Positions 17,953 to 28,816 of a DNA stretch of 64,000 nt are shown piece by piece (the first letter of the stretch is position 1; each line of letters opens with the position of its first letter). Origin of the DNA: Nannocystis sp. Its GTDB lineage: Bacteria; Myxococcota_A; Polyangia; Nannocystales; Nannocystaceae. Below the pieces are notes generated by a model. That model was not told the origin of the DNA and made no database searches. It saw only the letters and a program-made list of their open reading frames with translations. The DNA is taken from contig JADJRG010000013.1 of NCBI GenBank assembly GCA_016712315.1, forward strand, positions 620,001-684,000. Reading direction: 5' to 3'. The position numbers and the translations under genes were made by a program.

Positions 17953-18097
17953 AGAGCGGCCCAGCGGCCCCAAGACTATCCCGATCCCAAGAAGATCCAC
18001 AGCCGCGGACCTTCTTTCAAAGCGCCGCGCGCAACCGCCCGCGAGCCCCCGCGAGCCCCCGTCGACGCGGAGCCAGCGCTCACAAAGACGCGCCCCT

Positions 18098-18994
18098 TCA
18101 CGGCGCCAGGAGCACCCTGCGCGCGTCCGCCCCCAGCGCCGGCGCGTGCGGATGCCGCCCCGCCCACGCCAACGTCGCCAGCGCGTGCAGCCCCACCAAC
18201 ACCTCGAGCTGCGCCTCCTCGAGCTCGCTCGTCTTCGCCCCGAAGCCCGCCTCAAACGCCGCCCTCAGCCGCGGCGCGCGCGCCCACGCCCCCGCCGCCA
18301 GCCGCGCCCGATCGCACATCGCCGCGTCGGGCCGCGCGTGCTCCCAGTCGATCACCCACAGCCGCCCGCTCACCTGGTCGAAGAGCCAGTTTCCTTCCCA
18401 CAGGTCGCGGTGCGCCATCACCCGCCGCGCCCCGCCGCCCGCCCCTGAGAAGGCCGCCGCGATCCGCCCCGGATCCAAGCGCCGCCCCGCCGCCGCCAGC
18501 AGCTCCGGCGCGACCCGCCCACGCGCCCGCTCGAGCGCCGCCGCCGCGCGCGCCGCGATCGCCGCGCCCAGCGGCACCGGATCCGCCGCCGCGTCGATCT
18601 CCACCTCGGCCAGCGCCCGCACCATCCGCCCCGCCTCGAAGTGCGCCCCCCTCGCCGCCGCGTCGTCCTCGCGCCCAGGCCGCGCCCCTACGACCGCCCC
18701 CAGCACCAGCGCTGGGATCGGCCCCTCGATCACCGCCACCAGCTCCGGCAGCCACCGCCCCAGCGCCGCCCGCAGCCCGAGCAAGGCCGCCCGCTCCTGA
18801 ACGAAGCCACGGCCGCGCCAGAACACCTTCACCACCACCGCGGCCGCCCCGCCGTCCACCCACCACAGCGAGGTCGGCCCCTCACGCGCGCCCAACCACC
18901 GCCAGCGCAGCGCCGCCTGCGGCGCCCCGATCGCCGCCGCCGTCGCCCCCGCGATCGCCTCAGGCGGCGGCGTGATGAGCCCAGGCCGCGTCAT
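18098..18994 (-). CDS. Aminoglycoside-phosphotransferase-fold kinase
   Basis: A 298-residue protein with the APH/choline-kinase fold: nucleotide-binding Lys in AAVVVKVFWRG, catalytic loop VMAHRDLWEGNWLF (HxDxxxxN intact) and metal-binding Asp in LWVIDWEHARPD. The substrate is unknown; members phosphorylate aminoglycosides, choline, homoserine or sugars, and nothing here shows drug resistance. The start ATG 18994 has GGGAG immediately upstream and a TACCTT -10 candidate at 19005-19010. It is divergent from glnS with 57 bp between the start codons. The frame remains open far upstream, but that stretch is only the antisense shadow of glnS. Confidence 0.85.
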   Translation of the reverse strand: MTRPGLITPPPEAIAGATAAAIGAPQAALRWRWLGAREGPTSLWWVDGGAAAVVVKVFWRGRGFVQERAALLGLRAALGRWLPELVAVIEGPIPALVLGAVVGARPGREDDAAARGAHFEAGRMVRALAEVEIDAAADPVPLGAAIAARAAAALERARGRVAPELLAAAGRRLDPGRIAAAFSGAGGGARRVMAHRDLWEGNWLFDQVSGRLWVIDWEHARPDAAMCDRARLAAGAWARAPRLRAAFEAGFGAKTSELEEAQLEVLVGLHALATLAWAGRHPHAPALGADARRVLLAP

Positions 18995-19004
18995 CTCCCG
19001 CCGC

Positions 19005-19010
19005 AAGGTA
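19005..19010 (-). promoter_or_regulatory. -10 element TACCTT for the APH-fold kinase
   Basis: TACCTT read on the minus strand lies 10 bases before ATG 18994. It is back to back with the glnS -10 box at 19033-19038, making a compact divergent promoter. Confidence 0.4.
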
Positions 19011-19032
19011 GCAGCCGCGACCGCGCCTCTGC

Positions 19033-19038
19033 TAGATT
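19033..19038 (+). promoter_or_regulatory. -10 element TAGATT for glnS
   Basis: TAGATT is followed by 13 bases and the glnS ATG, predicting a leader of only about 6 bases. No Shine-Dalgarno sequence is present. Confidence 0.45.
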
Positions 19039-19051
19039 CCGCGCGCCCGTT

Positions 19052-20755
<1,704 letters not shown>

Positions 20756-20838
20756 TCGCTCCTCGCTGATAGTTTCAGCTCCGACCAAATGCGGCGCCTG
20801 CTCCGAGCTCCGAGCCCCGCGCCCCCCGAGCCGACGCC

Positions 20839-23019
20839 ATGCAACAACGCCGCACCTTCCTCCGCGCCCTCCTGACCACCGCCTCCGCCGCCCTGCTCGG
20901 TGGCGCCTGCAACAACGAAGGCGATGATCTCGGCCCGATCGAGCCCGGCGAGCGCTTCTTCCCCCAGTCCCTCGCCTCCGGCGATCCTCGCCCCGACAGC
21001 GTGATCCTCTGGACCCGCCTAGACGACCCCGATCATCCCCTCGCCGAGCCCCACGAGCTCCACCTCCAGCTCGCCACCGACGAACAATTCACCGACCTCC
21101 TCGCCCTCGACGGCGGCGATCACCTCGTCGTCACCGCCGAGCCCGCCTATGGCGGCTGCGTCAAGGTCAAGGTGCGCGGCCTCGACCCCGCCACCACCTA
21201 CTTCTATCGCTTCCTCTACCCCCACCAAGGTGTGCGATGGGCCAGCCGCGCCGGCCAGACCCGCACAGCCCCCGCTGAAGACGCCGACCAGCCCGTGCGC
21301 TTCGCCTACGTCTCCTGTCAGGACTACAGCGGCCGCCACTACAACGTCTACCGCGAGCTGCTCCGCCAGCAGCTCGACTTCTTCGTCCACCTCGGCGACT
21401 ACATCTACGAGACCACCACCAACCCCGAGTTCCAGGACGCCGACGGCCGCCGCGTCGACTTCGACGACCAAGCCGGGGCGATCGCCTTCAACCAGGGCCA
21501 ACCTGGCGAGTATTACGCCGCCCGCAGCCTCGACAACTACCGCCAGCTCTACCAGATCTACCGCACAGATCCCGCCCTGCAGGCCGTGCACGAGCGCCTG
21601 CCCATGCTCGCGATCTGGGACGACCACGAGTTCTCCAACGACAGCCACGGCGCCACCGGCACGTATCAAAGCGGCCGCGTCGACGAGCGCGACGTCGACC
21701 GGCGCAAGGCCGCCAACCAAGCCTGGTTCGAGTTTATGCCCGTCGACTACCCCGGCGACACCGGCGGCCCCGACGACTTCCGCTACGACCCGGCCGCCGA
21801 CTTCCCCGGCGACCTACGGATCCACCGCGACTTCACCTACGGCCGCCACCTCCACCTCGTACTCACCGACCTACGCACCTACCGCAGCGACCACCTCATC
21901 CCCGAGGACGCCTTTCCGGCCGCCCTCGCCCTCGACCAGCCCGCCCTGCTCGCCGCCCTCGGCCAGCTCCCCGACGCCGCCGCCCCCTATTTTGACGTCG
22001 ACACCTACGCCGGCGGCGTCTACCAAGGCGCCCTACGCGCCGGCGCCGACGCCCTCGGCTACGACCCCGCCAAGATCACCGGCCACCTCGACGCCGCGAC
22101 CGTCAACGCCCTGCTCGGCGAGCTCCCCGGCGATCAGCCCCCTCTGCTCGACGACGCCGCCCAAGCCGGCATGGAGCGCGGCCTCGCCTTCATCCACTTA
22201 GGCAAGACCAGCTACTACAGCTCCTTCGGCGCCCGCTACCTCGTCATCAAGGACACCTACGACCTCTACTCGAAGGTCCGCTACGCCGCCGACGCAGGCG
22301 CCGCCGAGGTCGCCATGGGCCCCGATCAAGAGTCATGGTTCCTCGGCGCCCTCACCACCTCCGACCGCACCTGGAAGATCTGGGGCAACGAGTACCTGCT
22401 CATGCCCACCCGGATCGACCTCAGCCCCTTACCGCTGCCCCCCGCCTTCGCCCATCAGTTCTACCTCGGCGCCGACGCCTGGGACGGCCAACCCAGCCGC
22501 CGCGACTCTCTCTTAAAAAGCCTCGCCGGCGTCGACAACCTCGTCGTCATCACCGGCGACATCCACGCCTTCTTCGCCGGCTTCGCCGCCCCGTCCGACG
22601 ATCCAGGCGCGCGTGTCGTCGAGTTCGTCACCTCCTCGGTCACCTCCACCACCTTCGGCCCGATCCTCGAGCGCCTCGCCGTCGCCGACCCGACCCTCAT
22701 GAACGTGCCCGGCGCCGTCGATCTCGCCCGCAACATCCGCGACCTGCTCATCGGCCTCGACACCAACCCCCACATCGCCCACGCCGACGTCACCCGCAAC
22801 GGCTTCGTCAGCGTCGAGCTCGACGGCGCCGCCCTCACCGCCACCATGCACGCGATCGCCAACGAAGAGGCCAAGACCGACTACGCCGGCCGCGAGGACG
22901 AGCTCAGCGCCAAGTTTGAGCGCCTCCGCTTCCGCGTCAACGCCGGCCAGCGCGAGCTCTACCGCGACTTCGACGGCGCGTGGCGGCGCTGGGACACCAC
23001 CACGCGCACCTGGCTGTGA
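20839..23019 (+). CDS. PhoD-like alkaline phosphatase/phosphodiesterase, Tat lipoprotein
   Basis: 726 residues, longer than typical PhoD (~520-580). The N-terminus QQRRTFLRALLTTASAALLG has a twin-arginine motif (RRTFL) and then GGAC-N, a lipobox, so it is probably exported folded and lipidated. A PhoD N-terminal domain (PQSLASGDPRPDSVILWTRL) precedes the calcineurin-type metal site: FAYVSCQDY, HLGDYIYE, IWDDHEFSND and ITGDIHAFF. It should release phosphate from phosphoesters outside the cytoplasm. It ends one base before the stop of the convergent minus-strand lipoprotein gene. A TAGTTT at 20770-20775 could be the -10 box, with a ~55-base leader. Confidence 0.92.
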   Translation: MQQRRTFLRALLTTASAALLGGACNNEGDDLGPIEPGERFFPQSLASGDPRPDSVILWTRLDDPDHPLAEPHELHLQLATDEQFTDLLALDGGDHLVVTAEPAYGGCVKVKVRGLDPATTYFYRFLYPHQGVRWASRAGQTRTAPAEDADQPVRFAYVSCQDYSGRHYNVYRELLRQQLDFFVHLGDYIYETTTNPEFQDADGRRVDFDDQAGAIAFNQGQPGEYYAARSLDNYRQLYQIYRTDPALQAVHERLPMLAIWDDHEFSNDSHGATGTYQSGRVDERDVDRRKAANQAWFEFMPVDYPGDTGGPDDFRYDPAADFPGDLRIHRDFTYGRHLHLVLTDLRTYRSDHLIPEDAFPAALALDQPALLAALGQLPDAAAPYFDVDTYAGGVYQGALRAGADALGYDPAKITGHLDAATVNALLGELPGDQPPLLDDAAQAGMERGLAFIHLGKTSYYSSFGARYLVIKDTYDLYSKVRYAADAGAAEVAMGPDQESWFLGALTTSDRTWKIWGNEYLLMPTRIDLSPLPLPPAFAHQFYLGADAWDGQPSRRDSLLKSLAGVDNLVVITGDIHAFFAGFAAPSDDPGARVVEFVTSSVTSTTFGPILERLAVADPTLMNVPGAVDLARNIRDLLIGLDTNPHIAHADVTRNGFVSVELDGAALTATMHAIANEEAKTDYAGREDELSAKFERLRFRVNAGQRELYRDFDGAWRRWDTTTRTWL

Positions 23020-24042
23020 TCAGTCGACATTTAAGATCAGCATAAAGACCGCGCCCATCTTCGCGCTGCCCGCTGATCCCACCGTCCCCTCCTGAATCGC
23101 CCCGTCGATCTCCACCGTGAACCGCTCCGCGAGCCCGGGGTTCACCAGCACGAAGGTCCCGCTCGCCCCCGTCACCTCGCCCTCGAACACGTCGCCGCCG
23201 TCGCCAAGGTAGCGGATCAGCGCGCTCGTCGTACCTGTCTCTGGGACCACCTTTGCACCCACCACCGGCGCCCCGGTGCCGCGCCTGCGCACCCGACCGA
23301 CCACCCCGCCCTTCTCACCCAACGGCACGTACGCGGCCATCTCCGGGTCCGTCACCAGCAGGTCGCTCCACGCCTGGAGGCCCGCCGCCGGCATCGCCCA
23401 GACGTCGTGGATCGCGTTCAGCGGCCCGTAGGACGATCCCATCACCGGGCTCGCCAGACCGGTCGCCGCCAAGTACAGATCCGCGCCGCTGATCACCCCG
23501 ACGATCCCGATCCCCGCCGAGATCGGCTCCGTCGAGGTCACATCGATCTTCCCGTCGGCGCCGCTCGTCCCCGAGACCAGCGCCGTCGCCTCCGCCGGGT
23601 TCTGCAGGGCCGACAGCGCCGCCACCACCTTCAACTCCGCGCCCGCGACCGTCGCCCCGCTCACGAAGTCGAACACCGTCCCGGTGATCCGCGTGTTCCC
23701 CCCGTCAGGCCCCGCCTCGCAGCTCCCCTCCTCGAAGTCCGTGAACTTCACGCAGGCCGACGACGCGCAGTCGTCGTTGAGCGAGCACCCCTCGCCGTTC
23801 GCCGCCGTATCGGGCCCGGTCGTCTCGCTGGTCGCCGTCGTCGAGGCGTCCGTCGTCGAGGCGTCCGTCGTCGTCGAAGCGGCCGTCGTCGACCCCGAGG
23901 TCGTCGTCTCAGTCGACTCACCCGTCGTCGCGGAGGTCGCCGAGTCATCCCCGGAGCACCCCGGGAGCATCGCCATCAGCGCCGCCGCGCCGCCAAACCT
24001 GAACAAGAGAGACTTCAAACAAAGAGCCGTCGGAAAATTCAT
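23020..24042 (-). CDS. Lipoprotein with carboxypeptidase-regulatory-like domain
   Basis: 340 residues. The signal peptide ends AALMAMLPGC-S (lipobox LPGC), followed by about 55 residues of Ser/Thr/Ala linker (TTTSGSTTAASTTTDAST). A small Cys motif follows (GCSLNDDCASSACVKF), then RITGTVFDFVSGATVAGAEL, the start of a carboxypeptidase-regulatory/CNA-B-like beta sandwich, and a second similar unit GGVVGRVRRRGTGAPVVGAK. These folds are used as structural or substrate-binding modules on cell surfaces. AGGGG lies about 8 bases before the ATG. The C-terminal stop codon directly abuts that of the PhoD gene. Confidence 0.7.
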   Translation of the reverse strand: MNFPTALCLKSLLFRFGGAAALMAMLPGCSGDDSATSATTGESTETTTSGSTTAASTTTDASTTDASTTATSETTGPDTAANGEGCSLNDDCASSACVKFTDFEEGSCEAGPDGGNTRITGTVFDFVSGATVAGAELKVVAALSALQNPAEATALVSGTSGADGKIDVTSTEPISAGIGIVGVISGADLYLAATGLASPVMGSSYGPLNAIHDVWAMPAAGLQAWSDLLVTDPEMAAYVPLGEKGGVVGRVRRRGTGAPVVGAKVVPETGTTSALIRYLGDGGDVFEGEVTGASGTFVLVNPGLAERFTVEIDGAIQEGTVGSAGSAKMGAVFMLILNVD

Positions 24043-24113
24043 TCGCAGATCCCCTGAGAGGCGGCGACGGTATCAGGGCGCACGACAGCGCGCCAACCTG
24101 AGATCCAACGACC

Positions 24114-24143
24114 GAGGGCCCGGCGGTCACCCGCCGAGCCCTC
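24114..24143 (-). terminator. Strong hairpin downstream of lolA
   Basis: Inverted repeat GAGGGC-C-CGGCGG / CCGCCG-A-GCCCTC with a 4-base loop, 27 bp beyond the lolA stop on the minus strand. A short, weakly T-containing stretch follows, so it may end transcription or protect the lolA mRNA 3' end. Confidence 0.5.
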
Positions 24144-24169
24144 AGCTCCTCAACCCGATCGCCAACCGA

Positions 24170-24889
24170 TCACTCGCGGGTCTCGACGTACCCCTTCGGC
24201 ACCTTGTACTTGAAGAGGTCGGCGCGGAAGCCCGGGTTGAGGGCGATCTTCGCGAGCTCGAAGTGATTGATGCTGTTGTCTTGGTTGCGCACCACGAACG
24301 AGTCGACGCGGCCGCTCTGATCGTCGACGACCAGCAAGATCGTCTTGTAGTGCGGGCTCTTCTCCTTCGGCTTCAGCTCGACCACCGTGTGGCCGGCGCT
24401 CCCGTAGCGGGTCGTCAGCTCCGCGGTCGCCAGCCGCACCTTGAACTCCTTCACCAGCTTCTGCCCGCCGAAGAGGAACTTCACCGCCCCGTCGAGGCTC
24501 GAGTTCCCGCTCACCTTCTGGCTCACCACCTGCCGCGTGTCGTGCTCGACCACCCACAGCTTCTCGCCGTCCACATAAAAATCAGGGTCACCCTCACCCG
24601 CGTAGTCCCACACCATCATGCCTGGCTTGCGCAGCTTCATCTCGCCGGTCGTCACCGTGCGCGTGCCATACACCGGGTGCACGTAGGTCTGCTTGAAGTC
24701 CGCCTGCATCTCGGTGGTGCCGTCGTAGAACGCTTGCACGCTCGCGAGCACCGCCGAGGCGCTGACCTGCTTGCCGGGCGCGGCCGCCGGCGCCTCGCTG
24801 GTCGCGGCGGCGGGGGCGACCGCGGGCGACGCGGCCGCAGCGGGGGAGGAGAGGAGGAGGGAGAGGAGGTAGACCGAGAGGCTTTCCAT
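24170..24889 (-). CDS. lolA: Outer-membrane lipoprotein carrier protein LolA
   Basis: 239 residues. An N-terminal signal peptide (LSVYLLSLLLSSPAAAASPA) and an Ala/Pro spacer precede the LolA fold: VLASVQAFYDGTTEMQADFK, QTYVHP, GEMKLRKPGMMVWDY, DGEKLWVVEHDTRQV, then KPKEKSPHYKTILLVVDD. LolA is the periplasmic chaperone that carries lipoproteins from the inner-membrane LolCDE complex to the outer membrane; the many lipoproteins in this window are its likely clients. It follows ftsK on the same strand, the order ftsK-lolA known from gammaproteobacteria. The 188-bp gap and a TAGTGA close to the ATG allow a promoter of its own. Confidence 0.92.
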   Translation of the reverse strand: MESLSVYLLSLLLSSPAAAASPAVAPAAATSEAPAAAPGKQVSASAVLASVQAFYDGTTEMQADFKQTYVHPVYGTRTVTTGEMKLRKPGMMVWDYAGEGDPDFYVDGEKLWVVEHDTRQVVSQKVSGNSSLDGAVKFLFGGQKLVKEFKVRLATAELTTRYGSAGHTVVELKPKEKSPHYKTILLVVDDQSGRVDSFVVRNQDNSINHFELAKIALNPGFRADLFKYKVPKGYVETRE

Positions 24890-25077
24890 GGCGTCACTAC
24901 TTCTGTCGGGGAAACGTGGGCGCTGGGACGGCCGCGCTCCCGGGGCGATTCACCGGCGCATTGTAAGCCCCCCGTGAGCCCTCGCCAGGCGCCGCGGCCA
25001 TGAGCGCCCAGATCGACCGCTAGCGGCCACAGAGCGCCACATCGGCGCCCGCGAGCCCCGCGGGGTTCGCGCAGAGG

Positions 25078-27921
25078 TTAGGCCGCGGACACCAGCACCT
25101 CCCGGGGCGCCGTGCCGCGCGCCGGCCCGATCACCCCCTCCTCCTCCATCATCTCCACCATCTTCGCCGCGCGGTTGTAGCCGACGTTCAGCCGCCGCTG
25201 GATCATGCTCGTGCTCACCTTGCGGGTCTCCGCGACGATCTGCACCGCCTTATCGTAGAGCGGGTCGGCGCGGCGATCCTCCTCGACGATCTGCCCCTCC
25301 TCATCGCGCTTCGCCGTGATCGATCGGTTGTACACCGGCCGCGCCTGCTTCTTGATGAACTCCACCACCTTGAGGATCTCATCCTCCGAGACGAAGCAGC
25401 CGTGCACCCGCTCCGGCATGCCGCCGCGGTCCATGTGCAGCATGTCGCCCATACCCAAGAGCTGCTTCGCCCCCTTCGCGTCGAGGATCGTCCGCGAGTC
25501 GATGTCGCTGGTCACCTGGAACGCGATCCGCGACGGGAAGTTATTTTTAATGGTCCCCGTGATCACGTCGACGCTCGGCCGCTGCGTCGCCACGATCAGG
25601 TGGATCCCCGCCGCCCGCGCCTTCGCGGCGATCCGCGCCACGCTCGCCTCCACCTCCTTGCTCGCCACCATCATCAGGTCCGCGAACTCATCGATGATGA
25701 TCACGATGTACGGCATCCGCTCCGGCTTCTCGCCGACCACCGCGCTGCCCGCGAAGAGGTCGATCTGGTTGCCCTCGCGGTCGAAGGCGAAGCCTGGCAG
25801 CAGCGAGCCGGCCAGCGCCTCCTCGCCCTCCTCGTTCGCCGCCTGCCGCGCGTCGTCGGCCGCCTCCTCGAGCGCCCGCCGCTCCGCCTCCCACTCCTGC
25901 AAGAGCTGCGGCAATTTTTTGTTATAGCCGCCGATGTCGCGCACCTGCGCGTCGCTGAGCACCGCGTAGCGCCGCTCCATCTCATCGACCGCCCAACGCA
26001 GCGCCAGGTTCGCCTGCTCGGGGTCCGTGATCACCGGCAGCAGCAGGTGCGGGATGTCCTTGTAGACGCTCAGCTCGAGCATCTTCGGGTCGATCATGAT
26101 CATCCGCACCTCCTCCGGCGTGCACGCGTAGAGCAGCGACGAGATCATGCTGTTCACCCCCACCGACTTGCCCGAGCCCGTCGCGCCCGCCACCAACAAG
26201 TGCGGCGCCTTGGCGAGGTCGATCGACACTGCCTTGCCCGTAATATTCTTGCCGAGCGCCAGCGGCAGCTTCGCCGAGCGGCCCGCCTCGAAGTAGTCGC
26301 TCTCCAAGATCTCCTTCAGCGTCACCATCTCGCGGATCTTGTTCGGCACCTCGAAGCCCACCGTCGCCTTGCCGGGGATCGGCGCCAAGATCCGGATCCG
26401 GATCGCCTCCAACGCCATCGCCAGGTCGTTCTCTAAGCTCTCGATCTTCGACAGCTTCACCCCTGGCTCTGGCTTGAACTCGTAGCGAGTGATCACCGGC
26501 CCCGGGTGGATCTTCGTCACTTGCCCGCGGATCTTGAACTGCGCCAGCGCCTTCTCGATCCGCTCCGCCTGCTCGAGCACGAAGCTCTTATCGACCTCCA
26601 CGGGGTCGGTGTGCGGCGCCTCGAAGAGCTTCGTCGGCGGCAGTTGATACGGCCCGCTCGTCAGCCGCACGATCCCCGGGATCGACGGCGTACGCGCCAC
26701 CGGCGGCGGCTCTGGGCGCGGGGCGATCGTCGGCCCCGGCGCGCTCACGACCGCGCTCACCGCCGCCGACACCGAGGCAGGCGCGCTCACCGCTGCGGGC
26801 GAGACCGCGCCGTTCGCCGCCAGCTCCTCTGGACGCGGCGGAGGACGCTTGCCGCGGCGCGTCGGCGCGGCGCAGGCCGCCTCTTCCGCCACCTCCTCCG
26901 CGCTGGCCTCGGTCGGCGCCCCGGTCGGCGCCTCTGCGACCGACCGCTCGACGATCTCTGGCGCCCCCGCGCGTCGACGGTTACGCCGCGGCTTGCTCGC
27001 CGTCGTCGCCGCGACCGCCTCATTCGTCGGATCTCCGACGATCTCCGGCGCCCCACGCCCGCGGCTCGGCGCGTCGACCTTGCTGCGACGCCCCCGCTTC
27101 GGGTGGATCACCACCGACCCGTCCTCCTCCGACTCGTCCCCATCGACGACCCCCTCCTCCTCGTCCGCCTCGTCTTCCTCGTCCTCGTCGCCCTCTTCGT
27201 CCTCTTCGTCGCTCTCCCCCTCCTCGTCCACCTCCTCATCATCAACCTCTTCTTCGCCGTCCTCCTCCTCGGCCTCCTCCGCCGGCTCTGGTCGCTCCGC
27301 GCTCGCCGCGGCCGCGCCGGGCGAGCGGATCGCCTGGATCACCCCGACCACCAGCCCCCAGGCGTAGAGCCCTACCGCCCGCGCGCCGCGGGCCAGCCAC
27401 CGCAAGAGGGCGACCACGTGATCACCCGACAGCGGCGTCGAGGCGATCAGCCCCAGCACCAGCGTCGCGATCGCCACCACGTACGTCCCGACCACATCAA
27501 AGAGCCCGAGGCAGAGCTCGCCGATCAGCTCCCCCGCGAGCCCGCCCGCCGTCGCGCCCTCGATCCGATACTCTGGAAAGCTCACATGGAGCAGCACACA
27601 GCCCGCCGCCGTCGCCGCGATGAAGCCGACCGACTCCATCACCTTCAGCTCGAGCTCGCGCCCGCGCAGCGCCGTGATCGCCAGCCCGCCGATCCCCAGC
27701 GCGATCAAATACGCCGCCATCCCGAAGACCGCATAGAACGCCGCCGCGATCGCCCGCCCTGCGGGCCCCATCAGCGTCCCTTCGCCGACCTGGTACGAGG
27801 CCAAACCGCCGATCAGGAGCAGCGCCAGCGCCAGCAGCACCACCCCCACGAACTCTCCCCAGGGGCGGAAATGAGTGCCCGTTGAGGGCTTGACTGTGTT
27901 CGAGGTTCGACCGCGGGACAT
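25078..27921 (-). CDS. ftsK: DNA translocase FtsK/SpoIIIE
   Basis: 947 residues. Four N-terminal transmembrane helices (FVGVVLLALALLLIGGLAS; FYAVFGMAAYLIALGIGGLA; others to about 170) precede a very acidic Glu/Asp linker (about 215-268) and a Pro/Ala/Lys spacer. The RecA-like motor has LLVAGATGSGKSVGVNSMI (Walker A), RMIMIDPKMLELS and IIIDEFADLMM (Walker B). The C-terminal gamma winged helix (KVSTSMIQRRLNVGYNRAAK) reads orienting KOPS-type DNA sites. It pumps chromosome ends through the closing septum. A possible -10 TAGGAT lies at 27955-27960, and the leader contains a GGGGC/GCCCC hairpin. Confidence 0.96.
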   Translation of the reverse strand: MSRGRTSNTVKPSTGTHFRPWGEFVGVVLLALALLLIGGLASYQVGEGTLMGPAGRAIAAAFYAVFGMAAYLIALGIGGLAITALRGRELELKVMESVGFIAATAAGCVLLHVSFPEYRIEGATAGGLAGELIGELCLGLFDVVGTYVVAIATLVLGLIASTPLSGDHVVALLRWLARGARAVGLYAWGLVVGVIQAIRSPGAAAASAERPEPAEEAEEEDGEEEVDDEEVDEEGESDEEDEEGDEDEEDEADEEEGVVDGDESEEDGSVVIHPKRGRRSKVDAPSRGRGAPEIVGDPTNEAVAATTASKPRRNRRRAGAPEIVERSVAEAPTGAPTEASAEEVAEEAACAAPTRRGKRPPPRPEELAANGAVSPAAVSAPASVSAAVSAVVSAPGPTIAPRPEPPPVARTPSIPGIVRLTSGPYQLPPTKLFEAPHTDPVEVDKSFVLEQAERIEKALAQFKIRGQVTKIHPGPVITRYEFKPEPGVKLSKIESLENDLAMALEAIRIRILAPIPGKATVGFEVPNKIREMVTLKEILESDYFEAGRSAKLPLALGKNITGKAVSIDLAKAPHLLVAGATGSGKSVGVNSMISSLLYACTPEEVRMIMIDPKMLELSVYKDIPHLLLPVITDPEQANLALRWAVDEMERRYAVLSDAQVRDIGGYNKKLPQLLQEWEAERRALEEAADDARQAANEEGEEALAGSLLPGFAFDREGNQIDLFAGSAVVGEKPERMPYIVIIIDEFADLMMVASKEVEASVARIAAKARAAGIHLIVATQRPSVDVITGTIKNNFPSRIAFQVTSDIDSRTILDAKGAKQLLGMGDMLHMDRGGMPERVHGCFVSEDEILKVVEFIKKQARPVYNRSITAKRDEEGQIVEEDRRADPLYDKAVQIVAETRKVSTSMIQRRLNVGYNRAAKMVEMMEEEGVIGPARGTAPREVLVSAA
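27122..27290 (-). repeat. Acidic low-complexity linker in FtsK
   Basis: CTC/GTC/CTCGTC runs on the plus strand encode about 55 residues that are almost all Glu and Asp. FtsK linkers vary greatly in length and composition, but such a purely acidic stretch is unusual. Confidence 0.7.
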
Positions 27922-27954
27922 GACAAAACCGGGGCGCAGAGCCCCTCCCCGGGC

Positions 27955-27960
27955 ATCCTA
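27955..27960 (-). promoter_or_regulatory. -10 element TAGGAT for ftsK
   Basis: TAGGAT on the minus strand lies 33 bases before ATG 27921. It is divergent from the OmpA-lipoprotein promoter about 45 bp away. Confidence 0.4.
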
Positions 27961-28001
27961 GGGAGATCTGCCGCCAAGTAAAAAAACTCGCCGAGTTGGT
28001 G

Positions 28002-28007
28002 TACCCT
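28002..28007 (+). promoter_or_regulatory. -10 element TACCCT, leaderless start of the OmpA-type lipoprotein
   Basis: TACCCT is followed by 8 bases and ATG 28016, with no Shine-Dalgarno sequence. This favours ATG 28016 over the in-frame TTG 28007, which overlaps the hexamer. Confidence 0.5.
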
Positions 28008-28015
28008 TGCGGCGC

Positions 28016-28816
28016 ATGCGACGCGCACTCCTCGCCCTCCTGATCCCCGCCGTCCTCCTCTCTGGCTGCAAGCGCAAGGAGCTCGAGGCCGCCCTCGATG
28101 AGGCCAACAAGAAGCTCAGCGCCACCGAGCAAGCGCTCGACGCCGAGAAGGCGAAGAACAAGCAGCTCCAGAGCGAGAACCAGAGCCTCCAAGCCAAGAT
28201 CGCCGAGCTCGAGGGCTCGATCAAGCAGCTCGAGAGCCAGATCGACGACCTCGCGCGCAAGGCCGGCATGACCGCCCAAGAGCTCGAGGAGCTGCGCAAA
28301 GAGAAGGCCAAGCGCCTCGCCGAGCTCCAAGTCTACAAGGACCTCTTCGGCCGCCTCAAGTCGCTCGTCGACGCCGGCACCATCCAGGTCGAGTTCCGCA
28401 AGGGCATGCTCGTGGTCAAGCTCGCCAGCGCGATCCTCTTCGACTCCGGCAAGACCGAGCTCAAGGGTGAGGGCCAGCAGGCGCTCACCGACCTCTCCGT
28501 CGCCCTCAAGACCGTCGGCGATCGCGAGTTCTTGGTCGCCGGTCACACCGACAACATCCCGATCAAGACCGCCCGCTTTAAGAGCAACTGGGAGCTCAGC
28601 ACCTCCCGCGCGATCGAGGTCGTGCGCTACATGGTCGAGCAGGGCATGGACCCCGTGCACATCGCCCCCGCCGGCTTCGGCGAGTTCGACCCGGTCTCCG
28701 ACAACGGCACCGAAGAGGGCCGCGCGCTCAACCGCCGCATCGAGATCATCCTCATGCCCAAGCTCGGCGACATCCCCGGCATGAAGGAGATGTTGATGGG
28801 CGGCAAGAAGAGCTAG
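28016..28816 (+). CDS. OmpA/Pal-type peptidoglycan-binding lipoprotein with coiled coil
   Basis: 266 residues. The signal peptide RRALLALLIPAVLLSGC-K has lipobox LSGC. A coiled coil of about 90 residues follows (ALDEANKKLSATEQALDAEK, then QLESQIDDLARKAGM). The C-terminal OmpA domain contains VKLASAILFDSGKTELKGEG, VAGHTDNIPIKT, NWELSTSRAIEVVRYMVEQG and GRALNRRIEIIL, with the Asp and Arg residues that bind diaminopimelate. It should tether the outer membrane to peptidoglycan. It is divergent from ftsK. Its stop TAG shares the palindrome CTAG with the stop of the next, convergent gene. Confidence 0.9.
   Translation: MRRALLALLIPAVLLSGCKRKELEAALDEANKKLSATEQALDAEKAKNKQLQSENQSLQAKIAELEGSIKQLESQIDDLARKAGMTAQELEELRKEKAKRLAELQVYKDLFGRLKSLVDAGTIQVEFRKGMLVVKLASAILFDSGKTELKGEGQQALTDLSVALKTVGDREFLVAGHTDNIPIKTARFKSNWELSTSRAIEVVRYMVEQGMDPVHIAPAGFGEFDPVSDNGTEEGRALNRRIEIILMPKLGDIPGMKEMLMGGKKS

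Noticed and set aside
14482..18975. Very long plus-strand open frame opposite the giant membrane protein
   Set aside because: Composition is almost only Arg, Pro, His and Gln, as expected for an antisense shadow of GC3-biased coding DNA. The minus strand has signal peptide, membrane helices and conserved motifs.
18098..18994. Aminoglycoside resistance gene
   Set aside because: The APH fold alone does not show drug modification; there is no mobile-element context and the family has many housekeeping substrates.
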